64,000 bases of DNA, taken from NCBI RefSeq assembly GCF_009938225.1, contig NZ_AP019657.1, forward strand, positions 2,294,001 through 2,358,000. Reading direction: 5' to 3'. Each line of letters starts with the position of its first letter. Position 1 is the first letter of the stretch. The notes under the pieces were generated by a model. It did no database searches, was not told the origin of the DNA, and saw only the letters and a program-made list of their open reading frames with translations. Of this stretch, positions 36,888 through 46,225 are shown one piece after another. The position numbers were made by a program, and so were the translations under genes. The DNA comes from Vibrio ponticus. GTDB taxonomy: Bacteria; Pseudomonadota; Gammaproteobacteria; Enterobacterales; Vibrionaceae.

Positions 36888-38927
36888 ATGCCATCGCAAC
36901 AATTTCAGCATTGGTTTCAACAAATCACGGCCAAAGGACCATTTTTCTCGGCCATTATCGATAACCAACACAATTATGTGATGGTGAATGATCGTTACTG
37001 TGAGATATCAGGTTTAAGTAACGATGAACTCATCGGCATGAATGATGCGGCAATTTTAGGTCAACAACTCTACCAACAGTTCAAACCTTACTATGAACTC
37101 GCTTTTTCAGGTGAGCACATTGAAACCGAAATTTCACTGCTCAATCTCGAGATCGAAACCAGCCTGTCATGCACATTTTCACCGATTCAATACGATGAGC
37201 AAGTTCAGTATGTCGCTTTTCATGCGGTAGATACCTCTGAAAAGCAGCTGCTAGTCCGCTCGCTGGAAGAATCGGAAAGTAAATTCACCGCCCTAACCCA
37301 TCTATTGCCTGACGGTCTGTTACTGGTCGAAAATGACTGCATCATATCCGCCAACCCTGCGGCAATTCGTTTATTGGGCTTTGATTCGGTCAACGACTTA
37401 TTAGGTGAAGAACTGTCACGCCTGTTTATTGATGAAAATAGCAAAACCATTTTCAACAACAAACTTTCGCATTTGCTCCAAGAAACACCACTGCGTTGTC
37501 TAACCGGACCTCGCTGCAGCTTTGAGCGTAAAGTACAACTGCAATCAGCAAAAGCAGCATTATTAGGCAATGATTCACTACTGGTGTTGATTCAAGATGC
37601 CGAGAAATCGCCGAAGAAGATCAGTACTTCCATTCATGAAGATGCGCATATCGACTCGCTGACGGGATTATATAACCGCTTTGGTTTCACCAAACGCCTA
37701 GAGCAAATGGTCAAAAATGAAACGCCATTGATCATGCTCTATCTTGATATCGACAACTTCAAAAACATTAACGATTCTCTCGGTCACCATATCGGCGACA
37801 AAGTGATCAAAGAAGTTTCATCACGTCTTAAGCGTCTACTGCCGCAACAAGCGGTACTTGGGCATTTAGGAGGGGATGAATTTGGTTTGGTCTTGCCTGA
37901 GCCTGAAAATGCGCGCATGGCAGAAACCCTAGCCGACCGAATTATTTCACTGATTAACCAGCCGTTTGATCTGCACCATTTCAGTAAACGTCTTGCTTGT
38001 TCTATCGGCAGTGTGAGTTACCCTGGTGATGGCAACGACGCTCGTATTCTGCTGCAAAATGCAGATACAGCAATGTATGAAGCCAAAGAACGTGGGCGCA
38101 ATCGTCTGATCAAATTCAACGATCAGATGAATAAAGAAGCGCGCATGCGTTTATGGCTAGAGATTGAGCTACAAAAAGCCTTACAGCAAAATGGCCTTGA
38201 GGTGTGGTATCAACCAAAAGTTAACGCGCGTGATTTTAGTATTAACGGCGCGGAGGCACTGGTTCGCTGGAAACATCCTGTCGAAGGCTACATCAGTCCA
38301 GGAGCGTTTATTCCTGTCGCGGAAAAAGCCGGTCTTATTGAGAACCTTGGTCGCGTGGTGATGCGCGAAGTATTCACCACGGTTAAGCGTTGGAAGTTAC
38401 AAGGCATTCTTCCTGGTCGTGTGGCGATTAACCTATCACCAGAACAGTTCGGCAATCCAAAGCTTATCGATTACATGGAAAAGCTGCTGCGTAGCACTGA
38501 GCTGGATCCAAGCTGTATTACTTTTGAGCTCACCGAAAGTGCGGTGATGAGTGACAGTGCCCACACCTTACAAATGCTCAACGCCATTAAAAAGCTTGGT
38601 TTTGCGCTTTCTATTGATGACTTCGGCACGGGCTATTCGTCTTTGGCTTATCTGGCACGATTCCCACTAGACGAGCTAAAAATTGACCGCGCGTTTATCA
38701 ATGAAATCGATATCCTTCCCAAACAAGTTACGGTGATTGAGAACATTATTAACTTGGGCAAATCGCTCAATTTGAGCGTGGTAGCAGAAGGGGTGGAAAC
38801 CCAACAACAAGCGACGCTACTCTCTAATCTCAACTGTAACTCGATTCAAGGCTTCCATTTCTATCGTCCGCAACCGAAACAAGAAGTAGAAGAATTGTTT
38901 GTGCAAAACCGTCGTCATAAGAATTAA
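36888..38927 (+). CDS. rocS: RocS-like PAS-GGDEF-EAL c-di-GMP enzyme
   Basis: 679-residue cytosolic protein with two PAS domains (about 12-125 and 130-245), then GGDEF and EAL domains. The cyclase motif is intact (GGDEF at 328-332). No RxxD inhibitory site lies five residues before it. The phosphodiesterase signature is also intact: E456-A-L, NLSPEQF, ELTES, DDFGTGYSS, KIDRAFI, and the final QGFHFYRP. So either activity is possible. Position (between ubiT and ubiUV) and layout match V. cholerae RocS (VC0653 as I recall), which affects biofilm, rugosity and motility. Confidence 0.88.
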   Translation: MPSQQFQHWFQQITAKGPFFSAIIDNQHNYVMVNDRYCEISGLSNDELIGMNDAAILGQQLYQQFKPYYELAFSGEHIETEISLLNLEIETSLSCTFSPIQYDEQVQYVAFHAVDTSEKQLLVRSLEESESKFTALTHLLPDGLLLVENDCIISANPAAIRLLGFDSVNDLLGEELSRLFIDENSKTIFNNKLSHLLQETPLRCLTGPRCSFERKVQLQSAKAALLGNDSLLVLIQDAEKSPKKISTSIHEDAHIDSLTGLYNRFGFTKRLEQMVKNETPLIMLYLDIDNFKNINDSLGHHIGDKVIKEVSSRLKRLLPQQAVLGHLGGDEFGLVLPEPENARMAETLADRIISLINQPFDLHHFSKRLACSIGSVSYPGDGNDARILLQNADTAMYEAKERGRNRLIKFNDQMNKEARMRLWLEIELQKALQQNGLEVWYQPKVNARDFSINGAEALVRWKHPVEGYISPGAFIPVAEKAGLIENLGRVVMREVFTTVKRWKLQGILPGRVAINLSPEQFGNPKLIDYMEKLLRSTELDPSCITFELTESAVMSDSAHTLQMLNAIKKLGFALSIDDFGTGYSSLAYLARFPLDELKIDRAFINEIDILPKQVTVIENIINLGKSLNLSVVAEGVETQQQATLLSNLNCNSIQGFHFYRPQPKQEVEELFVQNRRHKN

Positions 38928-39058
38928 TTTAACTTTTAGCCGACTTTTTTTAACTTGCTGGTCGGCTAACTCACTTAAACCTGCCTTACATCAAATTTGC
39001 CATTCACAATCCTTCATAAAATGCGGACAATCACAGAAGTAATAGAATTTTGTAAGCA

Positions 39059-40072
39059 ATGGAACTCCTATGCCCTGCAGGTAATTTACCTGCTTTAAAA
39101 ACCGCTATTGATTGCGGTGCTGATGCGGTGTACATCGGCTTCAAAGATGATACCAACGCCCGCCACTTTGCTGGTCTGAACTTTACCGGTAAGAAACTGG
39201 ATAAAGCGGTGCAGTATGTGCACGACAACAATAAAAAAATCCATGTTGCGTTAAATACTTTTGCGCATCCAGATGGTTTTGAACGTTGGACCAATGCGGT
39301 TGACCGCGCTGCTGATGTTGGCGTAGATGCCCTGATTGTAGCCGATATCGCGGTACTGGATTACGCATCACGTAAATACCCAGACCTAGAGCTTCACCTT
39401 TCAGTTCAGGCTTCTGCAACTAACGTTGCGGCGATTGATTTCTATAAGAACAACTTCAATGTTAAACGTGTGGTACTGCCGCGCGTACTATCAATTCACC
39501 AGGTAAAACAGCTGTCGCGTAACATGACCAGCGATGTTGAGTTGGAAGTGTTTGCTTTTGGTAGCCTGTGCATTATGTCTGAAGGTCGCTGCTACCTGTC
39601 GTCTTACATGACAGGCGAGTCGCCAAACACTGTTGGTGCTTGTTCTCCAGCCAAATATGTGCGCTGGCAAGAGACTCCGCAAGGTCTTGAAACACGCCTA
39701 AACGATATCCTTATCGATCGCTATAGTGACGGCGAGAACACTGGCTATCCTACGCTGTGTAAGGGTCGTTTTGTGGCTGATATTGAAGGCGAAGCTAAGC
39801 GTTACCATGCACTTGAAGAACCAACCAGCCTAAACACCCTATCACTGCTACCTGAGCTGTTCGCAGCCAATGTTGCATCAGTGAAAATTGAAGGTCGTCA
39901 ACGCAGCCCGGCTTATGTCGAGCAAGTAACGCGTACTTGGCGTGCGGCGATTGATCGTTACCAAGCGAACCCAGAAGCGTATCATGTTGATGCTGCTTGG
40001 GATGCAGCACTGGCTAACGTATCAGAAGGTACGCAAACCACCCTTGGCGCTTACCATCGTAAATGGCAATAA
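39059..40072 (+). CDS. ubiU: UbiU, O2-independent ubiquinone hydroxylation subunit (U32 family)
   Basis: Forms a heterodimer with UbiV that hydroxylates ubiquinone precursors anaerobically with prephenate as oxygen donor (known for E. coli). 337 residues. Family opening MELLCPAGNLPALKTAIDCGADAVYIG; [4Fe-4S] cysteines lie in SLCIMSEGRCYLSS, GACSPAKY and TLCKGRF. It is 18 bp before ubiV. Confidence 0.95.
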   Translation: MELLCPAGNLPALKTAIDCGADAVYIGFKDDTNARHFAGLNFTGKKLDKAVQYVHDNNKKIHVALNTFAHPDGFERWTNAVDRAADVGVDALIVADIAVLDYASRKYPDLELHLSVQASATNVAAIDFYKNNFNVKRVVLPRVLSIHQVKQLSRNMTSDVELEVFAFGSLCIMSEGRCYLSSYMTGESPNTVGACSPAKYVRWQETPQGLETRLNDILIDRYSDGENTGYPTLCKGRFVADIEGEAKRYHALEEPTSLNTLSLLPELFAANVASVKIEGRQRSPAYVEQVTRTWRAAIDRYQANPEAYHVDAAWDAALANVSEGTQTTLGAYHRKWQ

Positions 40073-40090
40073 AAGTTTAGGAAGATATTG

Positions 40091-40966
40091 ATGAAATACG
40101 CACTTGGTCCACTTCTCTACTTTTGGCCAAAACAAGATGTAGAAAGCTTTTACCAACAAGCAAAACAGAGTTCTGCTGATATCATCTACTTGGGTGAGAC
40201 GGTGTGCTCTAAACGTCGTGAGATGAAACCTGCGCATTGGTTTGAGATCGCCAAAGACTTGGCAGATTCAGGCAAGCAAGTTGTGCTTTCGACCATGGCG
40301 CTTTTAGAAGCACCAAGCGAAGTTAACGTGATGAAAAAGTACATCGACAATGGTGACTTCACCATTGAAGCTAACGATGTATCTGGCGTACAACTGGCGT
40401 TTGAAAACAAAGTACCTTTCGTGGTTGGTCCGGCGATCAACACTTACAACGCCCACACCCTAAACCTGTTTTTAAAACAAGGTATGGTACGTTGGTGTAT
40501 GCCTGTCGAGCTTTCTCGTGAATGGCTAAGTAACGTCATGACGCAGTGTGAAACTCTGGGTATTCGCGATAAGTTTGAAGTGGAAGTGTTTAGCCATGGC
40601 TACCTACCATTGGCTTACTCAGCACGCTGCTTTACTGCGCGCGCAGAAAACAAAGCCAAAGACGATTGCGAAACTTGCTGTATTAAATACCCAACGGGCA
40701 TTCAAGTAAGCAGCCAAGAAGGTCAGGAAGTGTTTAACCTTAACGGCATCCAAACTCAGTCTGGTTACTGCTACAACCTGATCAACGATCTCCCAAGTAT
40801 GGAAGGTTTAGTTGATGTCGTTCGCCTAAGCCCACTTGGTTTAGATACCTTCTCAGAGCTGGATCGTTTCCGCGCCAACGAGCAAGGTCAAAACCCAATT
40901 AAGATTGCTGATCGCCAATGTAATGGCTACTGGCACCGTCTAGCAGGTCTTGAAATCCAGTCGTAA
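40091..40966 (+). CDS. ubiV: UbiV, O2-independent ubiquinone hydroxylation subunit (U32 family)
   Basis: Partner of UbiU. 291 residues from ATG 40091, with TTAGGAAG upstream; a TTG just before it is not needed. Cluster cysteines are in TVCSKRREM and in the [20 protein letters not shown] region. It ends at a strong terminator, making a ubiUV operon. Confidence 0.95.
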   Translation: MKYALGPLLYFWPKQDVESFYQQAKQSSADIIYLGETVCSKRREMKPAHWFEIAKDLADSGKQVVLSTMALLEAPSEVNVMKKYIDNGDFTIEANDVSGVQLAFENKVPFVVGPAINTYNAHTLNLFLKQGMVRWCMPVELSREWLSNVMTQCETLGIRDKFEVEVFSHGYLPLAYSARCFTARAENKAKDDCETCCIKYPTGIQVSSQEGQEVFNLNGIQTQSGYCYNLINDLPSMEGLVDVVRLSPLGLDTFSELDRFRANEQGQNPIKIADRQCNGYWHRLAGLEIQS

Positions 40967-40985
40967 GCTTGTACTTATTCGATAC

Positions 40986-41012
40986 AAAAACCAACCTCCG
41001 GGTTGGTTTTTT
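40986..41012 (+). terminator. Terminator of ubiUV
   Basis: 8-bp stem AACCAACC/GGTTGGTT with a TCCG-type loop, followed by Ts. Confidence 0.9.
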
Positions 41013-41099
41013 GCTCTCTTTTCCTGCTTCTCAATTCTTAACTCTCATTTCTCGCTTTCTTTACCTTACCAACAAATATGGAAACTTTACTGAAAGCCA

Positions 41100-41113
41100 A
41101 GCAAACGTTTGCT
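41100..41113. promoter_or_regulatory. PurR-like operator
   Basis: AGCAAACGTTTGCT is a perfect 14-bp palindrome and contains the core GCAAACGTTTGC of the PurR box. It lies 90 bp before the start of a 5'-nucleotidase-like gene, a sensible target for purine control. Confidence 0.65.
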
Positions 41114-41119
41114 CTTTAT

Positions 41120-41135
41120 TGTGACTTTACTCACT
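41120..41135. promoter_or_regulatory. CRP-like site
   Basis: TGTGA-CTTTAC-TCACT matches TGTGA-N6-TCACA except for the last base. It sits just inside the PurR-like palindrome, toward the nucleotidase gene. Confidence 0.5.
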
Positions 41136-41203
41136 AATTAAGCCTGGCGGGTTATTTATATTCTGCGCCATTCCATCCGCTTGCAATTTCTTAGTTTAAA
41201 ACC

Positions 41204-42769
41204 ATGAAAACTCTAACCAAAACTCGCCTAGCCTTGTCCCTAGGTGCGCTTATGATGACAAGCTCTTTTTCTGCACATGCTGAAGTAAAGGAGATCACCC
41301 TATTACACACCAACGATATCGAAAGCGTTTACGAACCGGTTGATGCGTTCTGGAATCCTGATATTACCCGTATTGGCGGTATCCCTTACTTAGCTTCACT
41401 GATTAAACAAGTGCAAGCTGAAGAAGAGACCAGCTTCCTATTTGATGCTGGTGATATCTTTACCGGTTCACTGTCAAAGAAAACGCAAGGCAAACTGGCG
41501 TTCGATCTCTACAGTGCAATGGGTTATGACGCGATTACTTTAGGTAACCATGAATTTGAGTATGGTTGGAAAACGCTAAAAGAAACCATGCCACGTGCGG
41601 CTTATCCGGTATTGAATGCCAACATCAAATTTGAGCAAAACGATGCACCATTCGCTCAGCCATACACTATCGTTGAGCGTGATGGTGTACGTATTGGTGT
41701 GGTTGGTGTTATGGGGATTGATGCGTTCTACAACACCATGTGGAAAGGCAATCGTAAGGGTTTGACCATTGATGACCCAATTGCTGTCACGCAGTTCTGG
41801 GTGGATAAAATCCATGACGACGTCGATATGATCGTGGTACTGACTCACCAAAATAAAACCGCGCCAATGCAAACCGACAAGGAAGCCGATCCTGAAGTGC
41901 AACGCGGTTTTGATGAAGACTACGCCATGGCAGGTCAGCTAAAAAATGTTGATGTCATCTTTGGCGGTCACTCTGATCATGGTCTGTGGAAACCTGTGGT
42001 GCATCCAGAAACAGGTACTGTGGTGGGTCTGACTTTTGGTCAAGGCAAGTACCTTGGCTACACCAAGTTTGAAGTGGATACTGACAGTAACCGCGTGAAA
42101 TTCCTCAACGGTAAACTGATCCCTGTTGAAGCCGATAAACTCAAACGTGATGAAAAAACCGGTGAGCTTATCGATAATGCACGTCAGCAATTCCCAGAGC
42201 TAAACCAAACTATCGCCACCATCGACGATACAGCGTTTCGTCGTTACTACCGTGAATCAAATATTGGCAACTTAGTCGCGGATATGATGCGCGATGCGGG
42301 TAAAGCTGATATCGCCATGATGAGCTCAGGCAGTATTCGTGTCGATCTAAACCAAGGTGATGTCACTTTGGAAAATGTAATGAACGTGTTCCCATTTACC
42401 GATAAACTTGCGGTCGTGTCGATCAGCGGTCAGCAAGTAAAACAGCTGCTGGAATACAGCTACACTCTGCCTTACGGTCTAGCACAATTCTCTGGAATCG
42501 AAGCAAAATACGACAGCACTAAGCCAGAAAACCAGCGTTTAATTAGCCTCAATATCAATGGCAAACCAGTTGATGACAACCGCCAGTACAGCGTAGCAAC
42601 CTATTCATATGCAGCAAGCGGTGGTGATGGCTATCATGTGTTTGCCGAAGGCAAGCCACTGTCTCAGGGTGAGCCAGTGATGCAAGTGTTGATTGAGCAG
42701 TTTAAACAACGTGAGAGCATCACCGTACCGAAACTTGGTCGCCAAGTGGATATCAGCCGCCAAGAGTAA
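41204..42769 (+). CDS. Exported bifunctional metallophosphatase / 5'-nucleotidase family protein
   Basis: 521-residue periplasmic protein; signal peptide about 1-26 (SSFSAHA-EV cleavage). Metallophosphatase motifs are FDAGDIFTGS, GNHEFEYG, VLTHQN and GGHSDH, followed by a C-terminal nucleotidase domain (ESNIGNLVADMM, MMSSGSIR, SYAASGGDGY). The first metal motif reads HTNDIES: D38 is kept, but the usual histidine two residues later is E40. It is probably a nucleotide or sugar-nucleotide phosphohydrolase for scavenging. It differs from classic UshA/NutA, so I give no symbol. PurR- and CRP-like sites lie upstream. Confidence 0.9.
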   Translation: MKTLTKTRLALSLGALMMTSSFSAHAEVKEITLLHTNDIESVYEPVDAFWNPDITRIGGIPYLASLIKQVQAEEETSFLFDAGDIFTGSLSKKTQGKLAFDLYSAMGYDAITLGNHEFEYGWKTLKETMPRAAYPVLNANIKFEQNDAPFAQPYTIVERDGVRIGVVGVMGIDAFYNTMWKGNRKGLTIDDPIAVTQFWVDKIHDDVDMIVVLTHQNKTAPMQTDKEADPEVQRGFDEDYAMAGQLKNVDVIFGGHSDHGLWKPVVHPETGTVVGLTFGQGKYLGYTKFEVDTDSNRVKFLNGKLIPVEADKLKRDEKTGELIDNARQQFPELNQTIATIDDTAFRRYYRESNIGNLVADMMRDAGKADIAMMSSGSIRVDLNQGDVTLENVMNVFPFTDKLAVVSISGQQVKQLLEYSYTLPYGLAQFSGIEAKYDSTKPENQRLISLNINGKPVDDNRQYSVATYSYAASGGDGYHVFAEGKPLSQGEPVMQVLIEQFKQRESITVPKLGRQVDISRQE

Positions 42770-42788
42770 TCTATAGAGAATATGAGCC

Positions 42789-44255
42789 TTGTCCTTTCGC
42801 CAGAACTATAACGGTTGTAAGACATTTGGTTGCCGCAATTGCGGTAACCCAGATCAAAACCTATATCAATTCTCCGAGCGACTCGGCTATCTGGCATGGC
42901 ACTGCAATTTATGTGGTGCCTTCCCGCCGGTGCTGTTAAACGAGCCAATCTTAACGCTGGCTGCGCAACTTCAACAGTACCAATTCCATCATTACCCGAA
43001 TAAGAACTGTGATTGCAAGCCAGCATCGTGGCTGCGCTATGGTCATACACCAACAGGCAGTCAACGCATCCAATGCCAACACTGCATGCAGGTCCACACC
43101 TTAACCAATCCCAACCAACAGGCAAAGCGGTTACAACCTTGGCTAGATGCGCTTCTATCGGGTATCACACCGGACAAGTTACAGTCCCAACTTGGATTGA
43201 CAAATAAGGTCTTCAGCCAGCATTTGCAGCAACTTTGCCAACTACTTAACCAATATTCACGTTGGATTGAACAAAAGGAATTAACACTCACAACAACTCT
43301 CAATTGGTACAGCTTCACTTATCGGCAACGCTGCCGCTCTGGCTTAAGTTCAAATGCCAAGCAGCATGCTGCTCATCTATGGACTCTTTGTACCCTTGAT
43401 AGCCACAGCGGTTATGTTTATCTCATTTCCGACAACGCATTGATCAATAACCAAGGTCATGCCAATCCAGCCGCGAATTGGCAGGCAGATGCTCAGTATC
43501 AAGCAAAGACAAAAGAGTCGTCACTAAGCCATGAACCTGATGTACTCAATCGCGCCGAGCAAACCTATCAAAAAATTTTAGCCCGTAGTCAATTTGATCA
43601 GATTGCCTATTGTGAGCCACAGCATGGGCAACTAAGACTTGAAAAAAGCACACATAATGCATTACTACGCCCGGTTTATGCCGCCCATGCGCATATGCAA
43701 AACTTATATCAACATCTGCCAAGTCACGTCGCATTGAATTGGCTACTCGAACATGAGAGCTTTATTCGTGGTGCTGCCATTACCTCGTTTAGTGCCCGTG
43801 TCAAAGCCGGCGATACGGCACTTTACTACTATCACCATACGCTCAATAGTCAGCAAACTGAGTCAATCAATCAACAGCGCACTTTAAGTTGGTGGAATGA
43901 AAAATGGCACAAACTATTCGTCAGTGATAAACAGACAACACATCAAGTGGGAATCGGGGTGCTGACGTCACACACTGATAAAACTCAGGAACAACTCACA
44001 CCTTTGCTGCCACGCCATCTCAATGTGGCTGAGCAGTTTTGTCAGCAGTTCACGTTATGGCTACCTGATAGCTACGCCAGCAAACTCAGTGTCACCCGAG
44101 TTCAGCAGTGGCAAACGATATACCGCTACCTGCACAACTACTTACTGGTGGATAGCCCAAGAATTAACTCGTCACTAGCAGCTTCAGCCCACTCTATCTC
44201 CGCGATAGTGGAGCAGTTGAACAATGCTGCGATTGAAAATAGCAACAGGGGATAA
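42789..44255 (+). CDS. Transposase-like double zinc-ribbon protein, probably domesticated
   Basis: 488 residues. An in-frame TGA at 42783 leaves the TTG at 42789 as the only reasonable start (AGAGAA about 8 bases upstream); no ATG occurs before residue 100. There are two zinc ribbons: CRNC...CNLC (about 15-43) and CDC...CQHC (about 73-99). The second has the G-SQRIQC spacing of IS1-type transposase ribbons. A helix-turn-helix-like segment follows (SGITPDKLQSQLGLTNKVFS). Then comes a possible RNase H-like core beginning LWTLCTLDSHSGYVYLI. No terminal inverted repeats or target duplication are seen. I do not know a function. Confidence 0.8.
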   Translation: MSFRQNYNGCKTFGCRNCGNPDQNLYQFSERLGYLAWHCNLCGAFPPVLLNEPILTLAAQLQQYQFHHYPNKNCDCKPASWLRYGHTPTGSQRIQCQHCMQVHTLTNPNQQAKRLQPWLDALLSGITPDKLQSQLGLTNKVFSQHLQQLCQLLNQYSRWIEQKELTLTTTLNWYSFTYRQRCRSGLSSNAKQHAAHLWTLCTLDSHSGYVYLISDNALINNQGHANPAANWQADAQYQAKTKESSLSHEPDVLNRAEQTYQKILARSQFDQIAYCEPQHGQLRLEKSTHNALLRPVYAAHAHMQNLYQHLPSHVALNWLLEHESFIRGAAITSFSARVKAGDTALYYYHHTLNSQQTESINQQRTLSWWNEKWHKLFVSDKQTTHQVGIGVLTSHTDKTQEQLTPLLPRHLNVAEQFCQQFTLWLPDSYASKLSVTRVQQWQTIYRYLHNYLLVDSPRINSSLAASAHSISAIVEQLNNAAIENSNRG

Positions 44256-44274
44256 GTAACCTTATCCCCTGTTG
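44243..44274. terminator. Bidirectional hairpin between convergent genes
   Basis: A perfect 14-bp stem, CAACAGGGGATAAG/CTTATCCCCTGTTG, with a 4-base loop. It includes the stop codon of the zinc-ribbon gene and almost touches the end of the MATE gene. T runs are lacking, but the stem is very stable. Confidence 0.6.
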
Positions 44275-44278
44275 ATTG

Positions 44279-45634
44279 TTAGTTGGCTAGAGTCATAGGC
44301 TCAACTGGCGGCTGTGTTGGTGGCAAAATCATGCGCTTCACATCACGCCATAGCATCCAAGCCACCACGACGCTTAATGCCACATTCGATAATGGGTAGG
44401 CAATCCAAATACCCGGTATACCCATTAGTTTTGGCATAATAAACAAGAATGGCAATTGAATGACCATATTACCCACAGTAACAAACATCGCCTTGCTGCC
44501 CTTGTTGATCGATTGGTAATAAGCACCCGCCACCACCAAGAAGCCATCTAAGAACATGGCAAACATATGTAGGCGAATACCAATCACGGCATTGTCCATC
44601 AACGTGGCATCACTCGAGTTAAATACCGAAACAAACTCACGTGGGAACAAGTTCAACAGGATAACAAACGCCAAACCGCCAAACACGGCACTGCCCATCG
44701 CCACACCAAGCAGTTTGCGGATATTGTCTTGATTTCGCGCCCCATGGTTGTAGCTAACCAAAGGCTGCATACCGTTAGCAAAGCCTTCGACAACCAAATA
44801 GTAAACCGTCACGATATAACCCAAAATCGCATACGCACCGATGAGTACCGAACTGCCGTATTCAGCAAACAGACTGTTGTGCAACGCCACCATCATCGAA
44901 CCATAGGCGTACATAAAGAAGCTTGAAACACCAATAGCCGCAATTTGTGGTACCTCACCGAACTGGATACGCAAGTCAGCCAAGCTCAAGCGCATCTTAG
45001 CCTTGCTTGAGAAGAAGTAGCCGACACCCAGTGTCGTCACCACCATCTGCGCAATTGCAGTCGCGATAGCGGCCCCTTCCAACTCCCAGCCAAGGTGAGC
45101 GATAAATACATAGTCAAGAATGATGTTCACCACTGCACCCACCACCATTAACAGTGTGGCTAGATTAGGGCTATCGTCATTACGCAATAGAAACGGCGCA
45201 GCAATCGACCCCAATGAAAATACACAGGCAAAAATCAAAATATGTAAGTACTGTGAACCAAGCTCAAGTACACGACCTTGTGCACCTTGCCAAAGTAAAA
45301 AGCTATCGGCAAACATGTACAACACAAACGACACCACAGGCGCAAGCACTAGCAGTAGTAGCAAACCGGTCGCCAGTGTTGCTCTTGCACCGGCTTGATT
45401 ACCTTCACCTTGCTTGATTGATGCAAGCGCCCCGGTACCAACCCCCACCAGCATACCGATACCTAAAATGGAACCGATCACAGGCCAAGCTACGTTGATC
45501 CCCGCGAGGCCTTCCGCACCAACATAACGACCGATAAAAATCCCATCAACCACCTGATAGAGGCCGTTGACCAACATAGCAGCGACAGTAGGGATGGCAT
45601 AACGCCAAAACTGTTTATAAATAGATACTTGCAT
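44279..45634 (-). CDS. MATE-family multidrug efflux protein
   Basis: 451-residue inner-membrane antiporter with about 12 helices in two similar halves; each half opens with the MATE-type motif (PTVAAMLVNGLYQVVDGIFIG). The substrate is unknown. The marR-type gene lies upstream on the same strand, and each gene has the same 19-bp palindrome before it. This makes a self-contained exporter-regulator module. Confidence 0.93.
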   Translation of the reverse strand: MQVSIYKQFWRYAIPTVAAMLVNGLYQVVDGIFIGRYVGAEGLAGINVAWPVIGSILGIGMLVGVGTGALASIKQGEGNQAGARATLATGLLLLLVLAPVVSFVLYMFADSFLLWQGAQGRVLELGSQYLHILIFACVFSLGSIAAPFLLRNDDSPNLATLLMVVGAVVNIILDYVFIAHLGWELEGAAIATAIAQMVVTTLGVGYFFSSKAKMRLSLADLRIQFGEVPQIAAIGVSSFFMYAYGSMMVALHNSLFAEYGSSVLIGAYAILGYIVTVYYLVVEGFANGMQPLVSYNHGARNQDNIRKLLGVAMGSAVFGGLAFVILLNLFPREFVSVFNSSDATLMDNAVIGIRLHMFAMFLDGFLVVAGAYYQSINKGSKAMFVTVGNMVIQLPFLFIMPKLMGIPGIWIAYPLSNVALSVVVAWMLWRDVKRMILPPTQPPVEPMTLAN

Positions 45635-45665
45635 CTTCTCACCAAGAAAATGTGTCCTGCGACAC

Positions 45666-45684
45666 TAGTTAGCATAGCTAACTA
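45666..45684. promoter_or_regulatory. MarR-type operator before the MATE gene
   Basis: Palindrome TAGTTAGC-ATA-GCTAACTA, 32 bp before the MATE start codon. The same arms recur at 46125-46143. Confidence 0.8.
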
Positions 45685-45697
45685 AATGGATAAATTT

Positions 45698-46111
45698 TTA
45701 TTTTTTAAGTGCTTTATTCAGCAATTGCACCAATTGCTTCGCTTCCTGTTTACTCAATTGAGCATTCAAATCGGTCGCAATTTGTTGGTATACCACCCGC
45801 TCAAACGACATATTTTCAATCACCCAGTCGGTTAACACCACGCGCTTAGCTCGTGCATCTTCACTGCAAGCAATGGTGCCAACCAAGTTCTTTTTCGCTA
45901 ATCGAGTGACCATATTCGAAGCCGAGGGCTTAGATACACAGAGCTCTTGTGCTAAATCAGTAATCCGCACACCTTGAGGGTACTGCTGGATAACTTTTAA
46001 GTAATCGAACTCATTAAAGCTCAACTGGCACATAGGATCATCATTGCCATGCTGTCGCCAAGCCTTAGAGCAAAAGCGTTCTAAGTCCATCAAACTCTCT
46101 TCTAAATGCAT
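45698..46111 (-). CDS. MarR-family transcriptional regulator
   Basis: 137-residue winged-helix repressor; recognition region VRITDLAQELCVSKPSASNMVTRL (about 60-85), wing containing EDARAKRVVLT. It probably represses itself and the MATE exporter through the twin palindromes, with release by an unknown ligand. Confidence 0.92.
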   Translation of the reverse strand: MHLEESLMDLERFCSKAWRQHGNDDPMCQLSFNEFDYLKVIQQYPQGVRITDLAQELCVSKPSASNMVTRLAKKNLVGTIACSEDARAKRVVLTDWVIENMSFERVVYQQIATDLNAQLSKQEAKQLVQLLNKALKK

Positions 46112-46124
46112 ACTAGGATCCCAT

Positions 46125-46143
46125 TAGTTAGCAAGGCTAACTA
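46125..46143. promoter_or_regulatory. MarR-type operator before the marR gene
   Basis: Palindrome TAGTTAGC-AAG-GCTAACTA, 14 bp before the marR start codon. Arms are identical to those of the copy before the MATE gene. Confidence 0.8.
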
Positions 46144-46171
46144 TTTTAGTGATTATCGAAAATTGTGCAAT

Positions 46172-46197
46172 AAAAAACCACCCGCAGGTGGTTTAAA
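46172..46197 (-). terminator. Terminator of nlpI
   Basis: 8-bp stem AAACCACC/GGTGGTTT with a CGCA-type loop; six Ts follow on the minus strand. Confidence 0.85.
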
Positions 46198-46225
46198 ATA
46201 TTCAAGCTCTTCTATAAAAGTGACT

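Noticed and set aside
38980..39058. FNR site before ubiU
   Set aside because: Only an ATCAA half-site is present; no matching TTGAT at the right spacing.
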